The position numbers and the translations under genes are program-made. From Colwellia sp. (GTDB taxonomy: Bacteria; Pseudomonadota; Gammaproteobacteria; Enterobacterales; Alteromonadaceae), in assembly GCA_020630795.1 (NCBI GenBank), contig JAHDIK010000025.1, forward strand, positions 3,251 to 35,766: a stretch of DNA of 32,516 nt. The letters run 5' to 3'. Below the pieces are notes generated by a model. That model was given only the letters and a program-made list of their open reading frames with translations, was not told where the DNA came from and ran no database searches. Below, piece after piece: positions 9,071-16,747 of this stretch (position 1 is the first letter of the stretch; each line of letters opens with the position of its first letter).

Positions 9071-9346
9071 ATGGATATTTTTACAACCCAGTTAAGGCGA
9101 GTTGTGCAAGCGCCTATTAAACCTTCTAATAACAAAGTAAAAGCGCCAACTAAGGAGCCCGCTTCCACTGAATTAACGGAAGACTTTGATCATTTAGAGC
9201 ATCATGAAAAACGCGTTGTTCAAAAATCAGAACATGATCAAAAAGAGCGGCAAGATGAACCTGACGCTAAAGAACCTCAAAAGAAAAAGGTTGAAGAATC
9301 AGAAGATGATAGTGATAAACCTCCCCATTTAGATATTTACATCTAA
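9071..9346 (+). CDS. Small, highly charged protein of unknown function (91 aa)
   Basis: The function is not recognised. The start is strongly supported by AAAGAGGAGG immediately upstream (AGGAGG at 9061-9066, 4 nt from the ATG). After a short amphipathic N-terminus (MDIFTTQLRRVVQ) the chain is dominated by Lys, Glu, Asp and Pro, so it is probably disordered. It ends with a compact hydrophobic tail, PPHLDIYI. There is no signal peptide or membrane segment. It is divergent from the his operon and precedes yoaA by about 125 bp, which carries its own promoter. The optimal ribosome site suggests a real and well-translated protein. A short C-terminal motif after a charged linker could be a partner-binding tail, but that is speculation. 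Confidence 0.75.
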   Translation: MDIFTTQLRRVVQAPIKPSNNKVKAPTKEPASTELTEDFDHLEHHEKRVVQKSEHDQKERQDEPDAKEPQKKKVEESEDDSDKPPHLDIYI

Positions 9347-9403
9347 CACTTTTATTCACTTTATTGAGTTTTGATTTAGTACCAAACAAGGAGTGAATTT
9401 TAG

Positions 9404-9432
9404 TTTCAACGCTTTTTTAACTCACATATAAT
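9404..9432 (+). promoter_or_regulatory. yoaA promoter
   Basis: TTTCAA (9404-9409) and a perfect TATAAT (9427-9432) are spaced by 17 bp. Transcription should start near 9439. This would exclude the upstream in-frame ATG at 9435 and points to the ATG at 9471 as the real start of the helicase gene. Confidence 0.65.
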
Positions 9433-9470
9433 AGTTGTACTTTGCCTTATTATTAAGAACTTCACTGCTA

Positions 9471-11423
9471 ATGACTCCTGTTGAACATGCTTTTTCCGAA
9501 AACGGAGCATTAGCTAATGCTATTTCTGGGTTTTCTCCTCGACAAGCACAAACGGATATGGCGATTGAAGTCGCGCAAGCAATTAACAATCAGTCATCAT
9601 TAATTGTAGAGGCAGGAACAGGTACTGGAAAAACATTTGCGTATTTAATTCCAGCGCTAATCGCTAATCAACAGGCTGCAGAAAAAGAAGAACCACAGCG
9701 TAAAATTATCGTTTCTACGGGAACAAAAAACCTTCAAGAGCAGTTGTTCCATAAAGATTTACCATTAATTAAAAAATCACTTGCGACACAAGCTCAAGTT
9801 GCTCTTTTAAAAGGGCGAGCAAATTACTTATGTGTTTATCGACTCGAGCAATATCAACAATCTAGAGGTCAACTAGACGCACAAACATTAGCTGATTTTG
9901 TAAAAGTGCGTGAATGGGCGAATACGACGAATACAGGTGATACGGGGGAGTTAGTAAATGTAATGGAAAATTCTCCTGTTTTCCCCTTTGTAACGAGTAC
10001 AGTAGACAACTGTTTAGCAAAAGACTGTCCGAACTTTGAAGACTGTTACCTAATTAAAGCTCGTGAAAAAGCGATTGATGCAGACTTGGTTGTGGTGAAT
10101 CATCATTTGTTTTTTGCTGATATGGCATTAAAAGACACTGGGTTTGGAGAATTAATTCCAAAAGCCGATGTGATGATTTTTGATGAGGCACACCAAATAG
10201 CTGACATTGCGAGTGAATACTTTGGCGATGCGTTTTCTACGCGACAGTTGTTAGACCTATGTACAGACGTTATTCAAATATACAAAACCAGCCTGACAGA
10301 TGTTAAACAATTAGGAAAAGCAGCTGAAAAGCTATTAAAAGCGAGCCAAGAGTTTCGCTTGTTGTTTAACTATGATCCTGAACGAGGAAACTGGCGAGAA
10401 AAACACCATCAAAAGCGGTTTGGTGAAGCGTTTGCAGCACTAAAAGTGGATTTAGATTTTCTCTATCAAGTGATTAAGTTATGTATTTCTCGAAATGAAG
10501 CTATCGATAACTGCTTTGAACGTGCAGTAAGCTTGCTGGCGCAATACGACATAATGGCAGACGTTGATGCTTTAGGTATGAGCTTTTGGTACGAAACAAC
10601 ACCAAGACATGTTGTTTTACATAAAACGCCTTTATCAGTAGCTGATAAGTTTAGCGATTATGTTAAAGAGTCAGGCGCAGGATGGATTTTCACATCAGCA
10701 ACACTAGCCGTGAATGGTAAGTTTGAACATTTTGCTGAACATCTTGGATTAAAAGGCGCAAGTCATTTATTACTTGAAAGCCCATTTGATTATGCCGTGC
10801 AGTCGCAATTGGTGGTTCCACGTTATTTACCAGAGGCAAATGATAAAAACAGAGCTAATGTGCTAGCCAATATGGCGATTCCGCTGATTGAAGCAAGTGA
10901 AGGTGCTTGTTTTATGCTGTTTACTAGCTATCGCGTAATGCATCAAGTTGCTGAGTTGTTATCTGAGTTAATTGACAACCCTTTGTTAGTGCAAGGGCAA
11001 ATGGGAAAGAGAAAATTATTAGATGAGTTTATTGAACATAAAAAGTCAGTATTACTTGCAACAGCGAGCTTCTGGGAAGGAATAGATGTAAGGGGTGACA
11101 ATCTAACCTGTGTTATTATAGATAAACTCCCATTTGCATCACCTGATGATCCTTTACTTCAAGCGAGAAGTGAAGATGTTAAGAGAAGAGGTGGTGAGCC
11201 ATTTGCACAAATTCAACTACCTCAAGCTGTAATCGCGTTAAAGCAAGGGGTAGGGCGTTTAATTCGTGATGTGGAAGACAAAGGCATAATGGTAATTTGC
11301 GATAACCGATTAGTGAATAAACCATACGGTGAAGTATTTCTTAATAGTTTACCGTCAATGACACGTACACGTAATATTGAGCAAGCAGTGTCATTTTTAC
11401 AGAATATGAAAAACAGAGATTAA
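9471..11423 (+). CDS. yoaA: YoaA, DinG/XPD-family iron-sulfur DNA helicase
   Basis: This ATP-dependent 5'-3' superfamily 2 DNA helicase belongs to the XPD/DinG group. In E. coli, YoaA works with the HolC subunit of DNA polymerase III in tolerance of damaged replication forks. From the 9471 start it has 650 residues. Walker A is AGTGTGKT at 48-55, the Fe-S cysteines are C121, C181, C186 and C192 (DNCLAKDCPNFEDC), the DEAH box is at 238-241, and motif VI is QGVGRLIRD. Similarity to E. coli YoaA runs end to end. An ATG at 9435 would add 12 residues but lies at or before the predicted transcription start. tsaB follows 7 nt after the stop, so the two are co-transcribed. Confidence 0.95.
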   Translation: MTPVEHAFSENGALANAISGFSPRQAQTDMAIEVAQAINNQSSLIVEAGTGTGKTFAYLIPALIANQQAAEKEEPQRKIIVSTGTKNLQEQLFHKDLPLIKKSLATQAQVALLKGRANYLCVYRLEQYQQSRGQLDAQTLADFVKVREWANTTNTGDTGELVNVMENSPVFPFVTSTVDNCLAKDCPNFEDCYLIKAREKAIDADLVVVNHHLFFADMALKDTGFGELIPKADVMIFDEAHQIADIASEYFGDAFSTRQLLDLCTDVIQIYKTSLTDVKQLGKAAEKLLKASQEFRLLFNYDPERGNWREKHHQKRFGEAFAALKVDLDFLYQVIKLCISRNEAIDNCFERAVSLLAQYDIMADVDALGMSFWYETTPRHVVLHKTPLSVADKFSDYVKESGAGWIFTSATLAVNGKFEHFAEHLGLKGASHLLLESPFDYAVQSQLVVPRYLPEANDKNRANVLANMAIPLIEASEGACFMLFTSYRVMHQVAELLSELIDNPLLVQGQMGKRKLLDEFIEHKKSVLLATASFWEGIDVRGDNLTCVIIDKLPFASPDDPLLQARSEDVKRRGGEPFAQIQLPQAVIALKQGVGRLIRDVEDKGIMVICDNRLVNKPYGEVFLNSLPSMTRTRNIEQAVSFLQNMKNRD

Positions 11424-11430
11424 GTTATAC

Positions 11431-12147
11431 ATGAGTAAACAAAATTATTTAGTTATTGATGCTTCTACAGAGGCGTGTTCTGTTGCTTTGCAGTATCAAG
11501 GTAACGTGACAAGTTTATATGAGTTATGCCCGCAATCTCATAGCTTACGATTGTTACCTATGGTAGATGAGTTAATGAAAGGCGCTGATTGTTCATTGCA
11601 AAAATTAGACGGCATTATTTACGGACAAGGCCCAGGAAGTTTTACTGGCGTGCGTATTGGAATAGGGGTGACACAAGGTTTAGCATTTTCTGCAGATTTA
11701 CCTGTTGTAGGCGTATCAACATTGCAAGCAATGGCGCAACAAGCCTATAAAAAATATAATAAAAAACGTGTTATCTCGGCAATTGATGCTCGAATGGATG
11801 AAGTGTATACCGGATTTTTTACACTTGACGAGCATAATATTATGCAACCGCAAACTAACGAACGTGTGTTACCTCCGCAAAATGTGAAACAGCATTATGT
11901 TGATGCAGTTTCGTTATCTTTTGTTGATTTACCCTATGGCGTCGGAACAGGGTGGGAGGCATATAACGATTCACTTGATGAGTTAAGAGGAAATACTGGA
12001 GAACCAGATATATTGTTTCCGCATGCAGAAGCTATGTTAGAAATAGGAGAACATGCATTTGCAAACGGGAAAGGAACAAGTGCTGAAAATGCCCAACCTG
12101 TATATGTTAGAGATACTGTTTCATGGAAAAAGCTACCCGGGCGTTAG
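11431..12147 (+). CDS. tsaB: tRNA t6A biosynthesis protein TsaB
   Basis: TsaB (YeaZ) is the non-catalytic ASKHA-fold partner of TsaD in the TsaBDE complex. That complex transfers threonylcarbamoyl to A37 of ANN-reading tRNAs. The 238-residue protein shows the N-terminal strand LVIDASTEACSVAL, the signature GIIYGQGPGSFTGVRIGIG (about 62-80) and GVSTLQAMAQQA. The C-terminal AQPVYVRDTVSWKK is also typical. It follows yoaA by 7 nt, and the pairing with yoaA is conserved in E. coli. It is probably essential. Confidence 0.96.
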   Translation: MSKQNYLVIDASTEACSVALQYQGNVTSLYELCPQSHSLRLLPMVDELMKGADCSLQKLDGIIYGQGPGSFTGVRIGIGVTQGLAFSADLPVVGVSTLQAMAQQAYKKYNKKRVISAIDARMDEVYTGFFTLDEHNIMQPQTNERVLPPQNVKQHYVDAVSLSFVDLPYGVGTGWEAYNDSLDELRGNTGEPDILFPHAEAMLEIGEHAFANGKGTSAENAQPVYVRDTVSWKKLPGR

Positions 12148-12249
12148 GGTAATGTTCCCATATAAATTGATGAACAATGAAACAGTTAATTAATCGCTAA
12201 TTCTTAACTAAATTTTGTACTTTGAATAAAATTTGTTAAATTACATTGT

Positions 12250-12630
12250 ATGAAGATAAATAATTCAGCACATTCAAGCCAGTCATTGCAAGCAATTCAA
12301 CGTGTTGCTCCGCAAAATCAGGCAAAAAATATACAGGCTCAAGTAGAGTCTGTTGTTAGTCATGTTGAAAACAGTTCGTCATCTAATTCACAAAACCAAC
12401 AGTCATCTCGATTAGTTTCCGATAAAGCAACAATTGCGCTGGTTGAACAGCAACTTTATTCGCAATCATCTCGTTCAAATGCTTATTCAGCTGAAGAGCG
12501 CAAAGGCTTTTCGCAGTATGATGAACCATCTAAACGTAATCAGTCTGCTGTTTCTGCGTATCAAACCGTTGATAATATTGCGCAAAGAGAAAGTATCGAG
12601 CAAATATTCGGCGTAAATTTGTTTGCCTAA
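12250..12630 (+). CDS. Conserved-looking small Ser/Gln-rich protein (126 aa)
   Basis: The function is not recognised. The first 80 residues are rich in Ser, Gln and Asn (VENSSSSNSQNQQSS) and look disordered. The C-terminal end has an ordered amphipathic segment, SAVSAYQTVDNIAQRESIEQ, followed by IFGVNLFA. Similar tails (AYQ...ER...GVDL[FY][AV]) occur, from memory, in short uncharacterised proteins of marine gammaproteobacteria. There is no signal peptide. No clear ribosome site precedes the ATG, so the start is less certain. The stop overlaps the TTG start of the downstream M50B-like gene by 8 nt, implying translational coupling and possibly a shared job. Confidence 0.7.
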   Translation: MKINNSAHSSQSLQAIQRVAPQNQAKNIQAQVESVVSHVENSSSSNSQNQQSSRLVSDKATIALVEQQLYSQSSRSNAYSAEERKGFSQYDEPSKRNQSAVSAYQTVDNIAQRESIEQIFGVNLFA

Positions 12631-13285
12631 TAGTTCTCCTTCTTTTACTCAATCACTTAAAAAACATCAATTTTGGTTGTTTGTTTTAGCGGCCATTGTT
12701 TTATTACAAGTACCTATTATTTCTGTGCCTTTTAAATGGTTAGAAAGCTATTTTCATGAAATTAGTCATGGGTTATCTGCAATAGTTACCGGTGGAAAAA
12801 TAGTTAATATAAAGCTATTCCCTAACGGCTCTGGGTTATGTACAACCCGAGGCGGCTCTATTTTGCTTATTAGCTTTATGGGATATGCCGGAGCAATATT
12901 GTGGGGAATGCTAATTTATTCAGTTGCATCAATTAATCAAAAAACAGCAAGAGCTTTTTCTATACTGGTTGTAATGCTTATAAGTGTTTCTCTTGTTTTT
13001 TGGGTCCGAGATTTACTAACGCTTATTATTATGTTGGTAGTATTAGCTGTATTTTTAATTCAGTTTAAGCTTCCAAGATTGGCGTATCTGCAAAGTTTAT
13101 TAAAATTAACCGGTATGATGGTATTGCTCAATAGTTTGTTAAGCCCGTTTTATCTTCTCGATGGGCGTTCAGTTGGTGACGGTGCTCGTCTTGCTGAGCT
13201 AACGTGGTTACCTGAATTAATTTGGGTAATAATCTGGTCTATTCTTGCAGTATTTGGTTTAATCACATTAAGTCGTCAAAAATAA
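12623..13285 (+). CDS. M50B-type zinc metalloprotease-like integral membrane protein
   Basis: This 220-residue polytopic membrane protein carries a metalloprotease signature, YFHEISHGLSAIVTGG (HExxH at about residues 44-48). It is followed by a glycine-rich strand with SGLCTTRGG. A later polar segment between membrane spans, SPFYLLDGRSVGDGARLAE, sits where M50-type proteases place their second metal ligand. Five to six hydrophobic spans are visible. The layout matches the M50B-like family, whose substrates are mostly unknown. There is no ATG near the N-terminus: the start is taken as TTG at 12623, overlapping the upstream stop by 8 nt. A later TTG cannot be excluded. Protease activity is inferred from the motif only. 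Confidence 0.78.
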   Translation: MPNSSPSFTQSLKKHQFWLFVLAAIVLLQVPIISVPFKWLESYFHEISHGLSAIVTGGKIVNIKLFPNGSGLCTTRGGSILLISFMGYAGAILWGMLIYSVASINQKTARAFSILVVMLISVSLVFWVRDLLTLIIMLVVLAVFLIQFKLPRLAYLQSLLKLTGMMVLLNSLLSPFYLLDGRSVGDGARLAELTWLPELIWVIIWSILAVFGLITLSRQK

Positions 13286-13295
13286 TATGGAGTTG

Positions 13296-13320
13296 AGCTA
13301 TTAGCGTGTCATTAATAGCT
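13296..13320. repeat. Inverted repeat between the M50B-like gene and slp
   Basis: AGCTATTA (13296-13303) and TAATAGCT (13313-13320) are perfect 8-bp arms with a 9-nt loop. There is no U run after either arm, so it is not a classical terminator. It lies in the 66-bp gap before the Slp lipoprotein and could be an RNA hairpin or a protein site. Confidence 0.5.
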
Positions 13321-13351
13321 TAGAACCAATAAGTAATTAAGAGAGAAAACA

Positions 13352-13936
13352 ATGACAAAGTTGCTGCTCGCTTCATGCGTTTTATTGTGTACCGCTTGTG
13401 TTTCAGTACCTGAGAAATTGGCGTTACCAGAGAACACCAATACCGTTAACTTTTCAGAAGCTAAGTCTGGAGTAGTTGGCCAAACAGCTCGTTGGGGCGG
13501 GGTTATTGCTTCAGTTAAAAATAATGCAGACAACACTATGGTTGAAGTTGTTCATTTTCCTTTGATGGGAACATTGCGACCAAAACAAGGTGATGAAACC
13601 CAAGGTCGTTTTCGTTTGTATTTTAACGGTTTATTGGATCCTGTTATCTATAAACAAGGTCGAAGTATTACCGCTGTGGGTACTGTAGCAGAAGTAGAAG
13701 CGGGGAAGATTGGCGAGCACAACTATGAATATCCTGTACTAAAAGACGCAAGTGTACATTTATGGAAAAAAGTGCAGCGAGTGAATGTAAGTGTAGCTCA
13801 TCAGCCTGCTTGGTATTTTGACCCGTTTTATTGGGCTGGCGCAAATATTCGACATAATCGCCCTGTGATTATTCGCAGAGTAGGTACGCCACCAGCTAAA
13901 CTGCCAACTCAGCCGTCACCATCAAATAAACGATAG
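13352..13936 (+). CDS. Slp-family outer-membrane lipoprotein
   Basis: This 194-residue protein has a short signal peptide ending at a cysteine. The segment CVSVPEK at residues 16-22 aligns with E. coli YeaY (CVTVPD), so C16 is the likely lipidated residue. The lipobox CTAC is unusual, with Cys rather than Leu at -3. Family features are GQTARWGGVI (about 43-52), the repeated beta-strand pattern, LYFNGLLDPVIYKQGRSITAVG and GKIGEHNYEYPVL. The C-terminus is rich in Trp, Tyr and Pro and ends in a basic Pro-rich tail. The Slp/YeaY family is associated with starvation or the outer membrane; its molecular role is not known. A GAGAGA ribosome site precedes the ATG. The yeaZ-yeaY-fadD neighbourhood of E. 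coli is preserved here. Confidence 0.9.
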   Translation: MTKLLLASCVLLCTACVSVPEKLALPENTNTVNFSEAKSGVVGQTARWGGVIASVKNNADNTMVEVVHFPLMGTLRPKQGDETQGRFRLYFNGLLDPVIYKQGRSITAVGTVAEVEAGKIGEHNYEYPVLKDASVHLWKKVQRVNVSVAHQPAWYFDPFYWAGANIRHNRPVIIRRVGTPPAKLPTQPSPSNKR

Positions 13937-13947
13937 ACATTAATAGT

Positions 13948-14832
13948 ATGGATAACTCAGTTACCTCGATTATCGAGGTAAACTTTGAAATGGACAATTC
14001 AACACTTTGTGGTTTAACACACTCGCAAAATTCATCTTCTTCTGAAGAGGTTATACTTTGCTTGCATGGCTGGTTAGACAATGCTGCTAGCTTTATACCG
14101 CTACTCAACTATCTGTCTTCATACAATGTAATCGCGATTGATTTGCCAGGACATGGTAAATCATCTCATCGTAGTCAAGACGCACATTATCATTTTATCG
14201 ATTGGATTTATGATGTTTTGTCACTCATTGAATTGAATCAATGGTCAAAGGTTCATTTGGTTGGGCATTCGATGGGAGGGATGATTTCGTCGGCGTTTAC
14301 TGCTGCGTTTCCTGAAAAAGTACGTTCTTTAACATTGATCGATTCCATTGGCTTTATCTACGGTAAGGAAAAAGAAACAACCGAACAGCTGCGCAAAGGC
14401 ATGCTTAGTCGATTAAAAGTAGCTAGCACTTCTTCAAAACCTAGGAAGAAACTAACGTTAGATAAAGCAACAAAAGCGCGATTGCTCATATCAGATTTAG
14501 ATTATGAGAACGCAAAATGCATAGTGACTAGAAATCTTGTACAAAATGAGGATGGATACCGTTGGTTGTCTGATAAACGTCTCAATAGCGTATCTCCTTA
14601 TCGGTATACTCTTGCTCAGGCGGAGCAACTTGTTTCAGATATATCTGTTCCTACGCAAGTTTTATATGGATCTAACGGTTTAGAATTTGTCAGGGATGGA
14701 GTCAATCACTTTTCGTCAATGATGCCGAGAGCTAAGTTAGTTGAAATAGAAGGAGGGCACCATTTTCACATGGAAAATCCAGAAGCTACGGCTATACTGA
14801 TTAAAGAATTAATTTCGAAATCTTCAGTGTAA
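13948..14832 (+). CDS. Alpha/beta-fold hydrolase (MhpC-like)
   Basis: This 294-residue cytosolic alpha/beta hydrolase has an oxyanion-loop motif HGWLDNAASF and the strand-turn IDLPGHGKSSH. The nucleophile elbow is GHSMGG with Ser108, and the catalytic His is H271 or H272 in EGGHHFHMENPE. The substrate is unknown; the position between slp and fadD might suggest an ester or acyl substrate, but this is inference. The start at 13948 gives an N-terminus that lines up with homologues I recall. An ATG at 13990 is an alternative with a GAGG about 11 nt upstream. A 19-bp perfect palindrome lies in codons 5-11. Confidence 0.88.
   Translation: MDNSVTSIIEVNFEMDNSTLCGLTHSQNSSSSEEVILCLHGWLDNAASFIPLLNYLSSYNVIAIDLPGHGKSSHRSQDAHYHFIDWIYDVLSLIELNQWSKVHLVGHSMGGMISSAFTAAFPEKVRSLTLIDSIGFIYGKEKETTEQLRKGMLSRLKVASTSSKPRKKLTLDKATKARLLISDLDYENAKCIVTRNLVQNEDGYRWLSDKRLNSVSPYRYTLAQAEQLVSDISVPTQVLYGSNGLEFVRDGVNHFSSMMPRAKLVEIEGGHHFHMENPEATAILIKELISKSSV
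13962..13980. repeat. 19-bp perfect palindrome at the hydrolase 5' end
   Basis: TACCTCGAT (13962-13970) and ATCGAGGTA (13972-13980) flank a single T. The palindrome covers codons 5-11 of the hydrolase if the 13948 start is right. It could be an operator, or an RNA hairpin that hides the GAGG next to the alternative start at 13990. Confidence 0.6.
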
Positions 14833-14870
14833 AAATTAGAGTAAAACGTGTGTATTATTCTAATTTTTAC
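14829..14870 (+). repeat. 12-bp inverted repeat after the hydrolase gene
   Basis: GTAAAAATTAGA (14829-14840) and TCTAATTTTTAC (14859-14870) are perfect complements across an 18-nt loop. The first arm contains the hydrolase stop codon. The stem is AT-rich and lacks a following U run, so it may be a weak terminator or an mRNA-stabilising hairpin. Confidence 0.5.
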
Positions 14871-14876
14871 GTTGTT

Positions 14877-14894
14877 TTCAAACGTGTGTTTAAA
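14877..14894 (+). promoter_or_regulatory. PsrA-like half-symmetric site upstream of fadD
   Basis: TTCAAAC-GTGT-GTTTAAA (14877-14894) matches the CAAAC-N4-GTTTG type of site known for the fatty-acid regulator PsrA, with one symmetry mismatch. It lies 2 bp upstream of the FadR-like operator. Part of it (AAACGTGTGT) also occurs at 14844-14853. Confidence 0.35.
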
Positions 14895-14896
14895 TT

Positions 14897-14913
14897 TACT
14901 GGATTGACCAGTT
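14897..14913 (+). promoter_or_regulatory. FadR-like operator upstream of fadD
   Basis: TACTGGATTGACCAGTT matches the FadR consensus AACTGGTCNGACCAGTT at 13 of its 16 defined positions, including the whole right half-site. Flanking AAATTT and AAATTT extend the symmetry. FadR is the long-chain acyl-CoA-responsive regulator that controls fadD in E. coli. The site lies about 15 bp upstream of the predicted -35 box. Confidence 0.75.
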
Positions 14914-14927
14914 AAAATTTGATAAAA

Positions 14928-14956
14928 CTTACAGCATAAAAATTTACAATTATAAA
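14928..14956 (+). promoter_or_regulatory. Candidate fadD promoter
   Basis: CTTACA (14928-14933) and TATAAA (14951-14956) are spaced by 17 bp, placing the start site near 14963. This leaves a short leader before the AAGAGGG ribosome site and the GTG at 14986. Confidence 0.55.
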
Positions 14957-14985
14957 ATACAACAAAATATAAGAGGGTGAGTATC

Positions 14986-16641
14986 GTGGAAAAAATTTGG
15001 CTTGAGAAAAGTTATCCGCCTGAGGTTCCTTTTGAAATAGATCCAGATAAATATTCATCTTTGGTAGAAATGTTTAATAAGTATTGTGGAAAGTACGCTT
15101 ATCGCTCTGCTTTCATCAATATGGGGGCTGAAATTACGTATAGCGAGTTGGAAGATCAGGCTCGAGCGTTTGCTGCCTATTTACAAAACGATTTAGGTCT
15201 TGTTAAAGGCGATAAGTTCGCAATTATGGTTCCTAATACGTTGCAATATCCTATTGCGCTATTTGGTGCGCTTATTGCGGGCTTAACGGTTGTAAATGTA
15301 AACCCACTTTACACTGCACGTGAGTTACAACATCAGTTAAAAGACTCTGATACTAAAGCTATTCTTATCATAGAAAACTTTGCAGGTACTTTAGAAAAAA
15401 TTCTTGATAAAACTGATGTAGAACACATCATTTTAACATCGTTAGGTGACCGTTTAGGGCGCATTAAAGGCGCGCTGGTTAATAGTGTTGTTAAATATGT
15501 TAAGAAAATGGTGCCAGCGTTTAACCTTAAACAAGCTATTCGCTTTAATAAAGTGTTAAAAGAAGGTGCTAAACGAACATTTAAACCTGTAGATGTTACT
15601 GGTGAAGATCTCGCTTTTTTACAATACACCGGCGGAACTACAGGTGTTTCTAAAGGTGCAATGTTAACTCACCGTAATATGGTTGCTAATTTAGAACAAG
15701 CAAAAGCAACAATACGACCGTTAGTGGATGAAGGTAATGAGTTAGTGGTTACAGCACTTCCGCTCTATCATATTTTTGCCCTTACAGCTAACTGCTTAAC
15801 GTTTGTTACTTTGGGTGGTACGAATTTACTGATTACTAATCCACGAGACATGCCAGGATTTGTAAAAGAATTATCTAAATATAAATTTACGGCAATTACT
15901 GGCGTTAACACCTTATTTAATGGTTTATTGAATACTCCAGGTTTTAAAGATTTAGATTTTAGTCATTTAAAAGTTGCTTTAGGTGGTGGTATGGCGGTTC
16001 AACGCCCTGTTGCTGAAGAGTGGCAAAAAGTGACGTCGATTCTATTGTTAGAAGGCTACGGGCTTACAGAATGCGCGCCAATGGTAACGCTAAGCCCTCA
16101 TACTCAAAAAGCTTACAATGGCACAATAGGCTTACCTGCACCTTCTACCGATGTACGCATTGTAGATGAAAATAGTCAAGATGTTGCTATTGGTGAAGCT
16201 GGTGAAATGTGGGTTAAAGGTCCGCAAGTGATGAAAGGTTACTTTAATCGACCTGAAGCGACAGCTGAAATTATTAAAGATGAATGGCTTGCTACGGGCG
16301 ATGTCGCTTGTATGGACGAAAATGGTTACTTTAGAATTGTAGACCGTAAGAAAGACATGATTATCGTATCGGGCTTTAACGTATTTCCAAATGAAATCGA
16401 AGAAGTTGTTATGATGCATGAAGGTGTTTTAGAAGCCGCGGCAATAGGTGTACCTCATGAGTCAAGCGGTGAAGTTGTTAAAGTATTTGCCGTACTGAAA
16501 GATAAACGTGTTACTGAAAAAGATCTTATTGCTCATTGTCGTGAAAACTTAACGAATTATAAAATTCCAAAAATTGTAGAGTTTAGAGATGAGTTACCTA
16601 AGTCTAACGTTGGTAAAATTTTAAGACGAGAACTTAGATAG
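14986..16641 (+). CDS. fadD: Long-chain-fatty-acid-CoA ligase
   Basis: FadD activates imported long-chain fatty acids with ATP and CoA at the inner face of the cytoplasmic membrane, committing them to beta-oxidation. Similarity to E. coli FadD is continuous. The AMP-binding P-loop [14 protein letters not shown] begins at residue 214, the adenylate motif GYGLTE is at about 357, and the hinge [16 protein letters not shown] begins at about 453. The catalytic lysine is in [11 protein letters not shown] near the end. The GTG at 14986 is preferred: AAGAGGG lies 9 nt upstream, and the protein then begins MEKIWLEK like E. coli MKKVWLNR. A GTG at 14977 would overlap that ribosome site. A FadR-like operator lies upstream and a terminator downstream. 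Confidence 0.96.
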   Translation: MEKIWLEKSYPPEVPFEIDPDKYSSLVEMFNKYCGKYAYRSAFINMGAEITYSELEDQARAFAAYLQNDLGLVKGDKFAIMVPNTLQYPIALFGALIAGLTVVNVNPLYTARELQHQLKDSDTKAILIIENFAGTLEKILDKTDVEHIILTSLGDRLGRIKGALVNSVVKYVKKMVPAFNLKQAIRFNKVLKEGAKRTFKPVDVTGEDLAFLQYTGGTTGVSKGAMLTHRNMVANLEQAKATIRPLVDEGNELVVTALPLYHIFALTANCLTFVTLGGTNLLITNPRDMPGFVKELSKYKFTAITGVNTLFNGLLNTPGFKDLDFSHLKVALGGGMAVQRPVAEEWQKVTSILLLEGYGLTECAPMVTLSPHTQKAYNGTIGLPAPSTDVRIVDENSQDVAIGEAGEMWVKGPQVMKGYFNRPEATAEIIKDEWLATGDVACMDENGYFRIVDRKKDMIIVSGFNVFPNEIEEVVMMHEGVLEAAAIGVPHESSGEVVKVFAVLKDKRVTEKDLIAHCRENLTNYKIPKIVEFRDELPKSNVGKILRRELR

Positions 16642-16673
16642 TTTTAGTAAATTTACTAGGAATAATTGTTACG

Positions 16674-16700
16674 AAAAAGCCCGCTATCGCGGGCTTTTTT
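16674..16700. terminator. Bidirectional terminator between fadD and yciK
   Basis: GCCCGC (16679-16684) pairs with GCGGGC (16689-16694) over a TATC loop. It is flanked by A5 on the left and T6 on the right, so a U run follows on both strands. It serves fadD and the convergent reductase gene. Confidence 0.92.
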
Positions 16701-16747
16701 ATGCTTAATAAATCAATAGTCTAAAGTACTCTGGTGGGAGATGAGTA

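Noticed and set aside
9435..9470. Upstream ATG start for yoaA
   Set aside because: It lies about 3 bp after a perfect -10 box, at or before the transcription start, and the extra residues do not match the family.
14977..14985. Upstream GTG start for fadD
   Set aside because: It overlaps the AAGAGGG ribosome site that serves the GTG at 14986, and the later start matches E. coli FadD.
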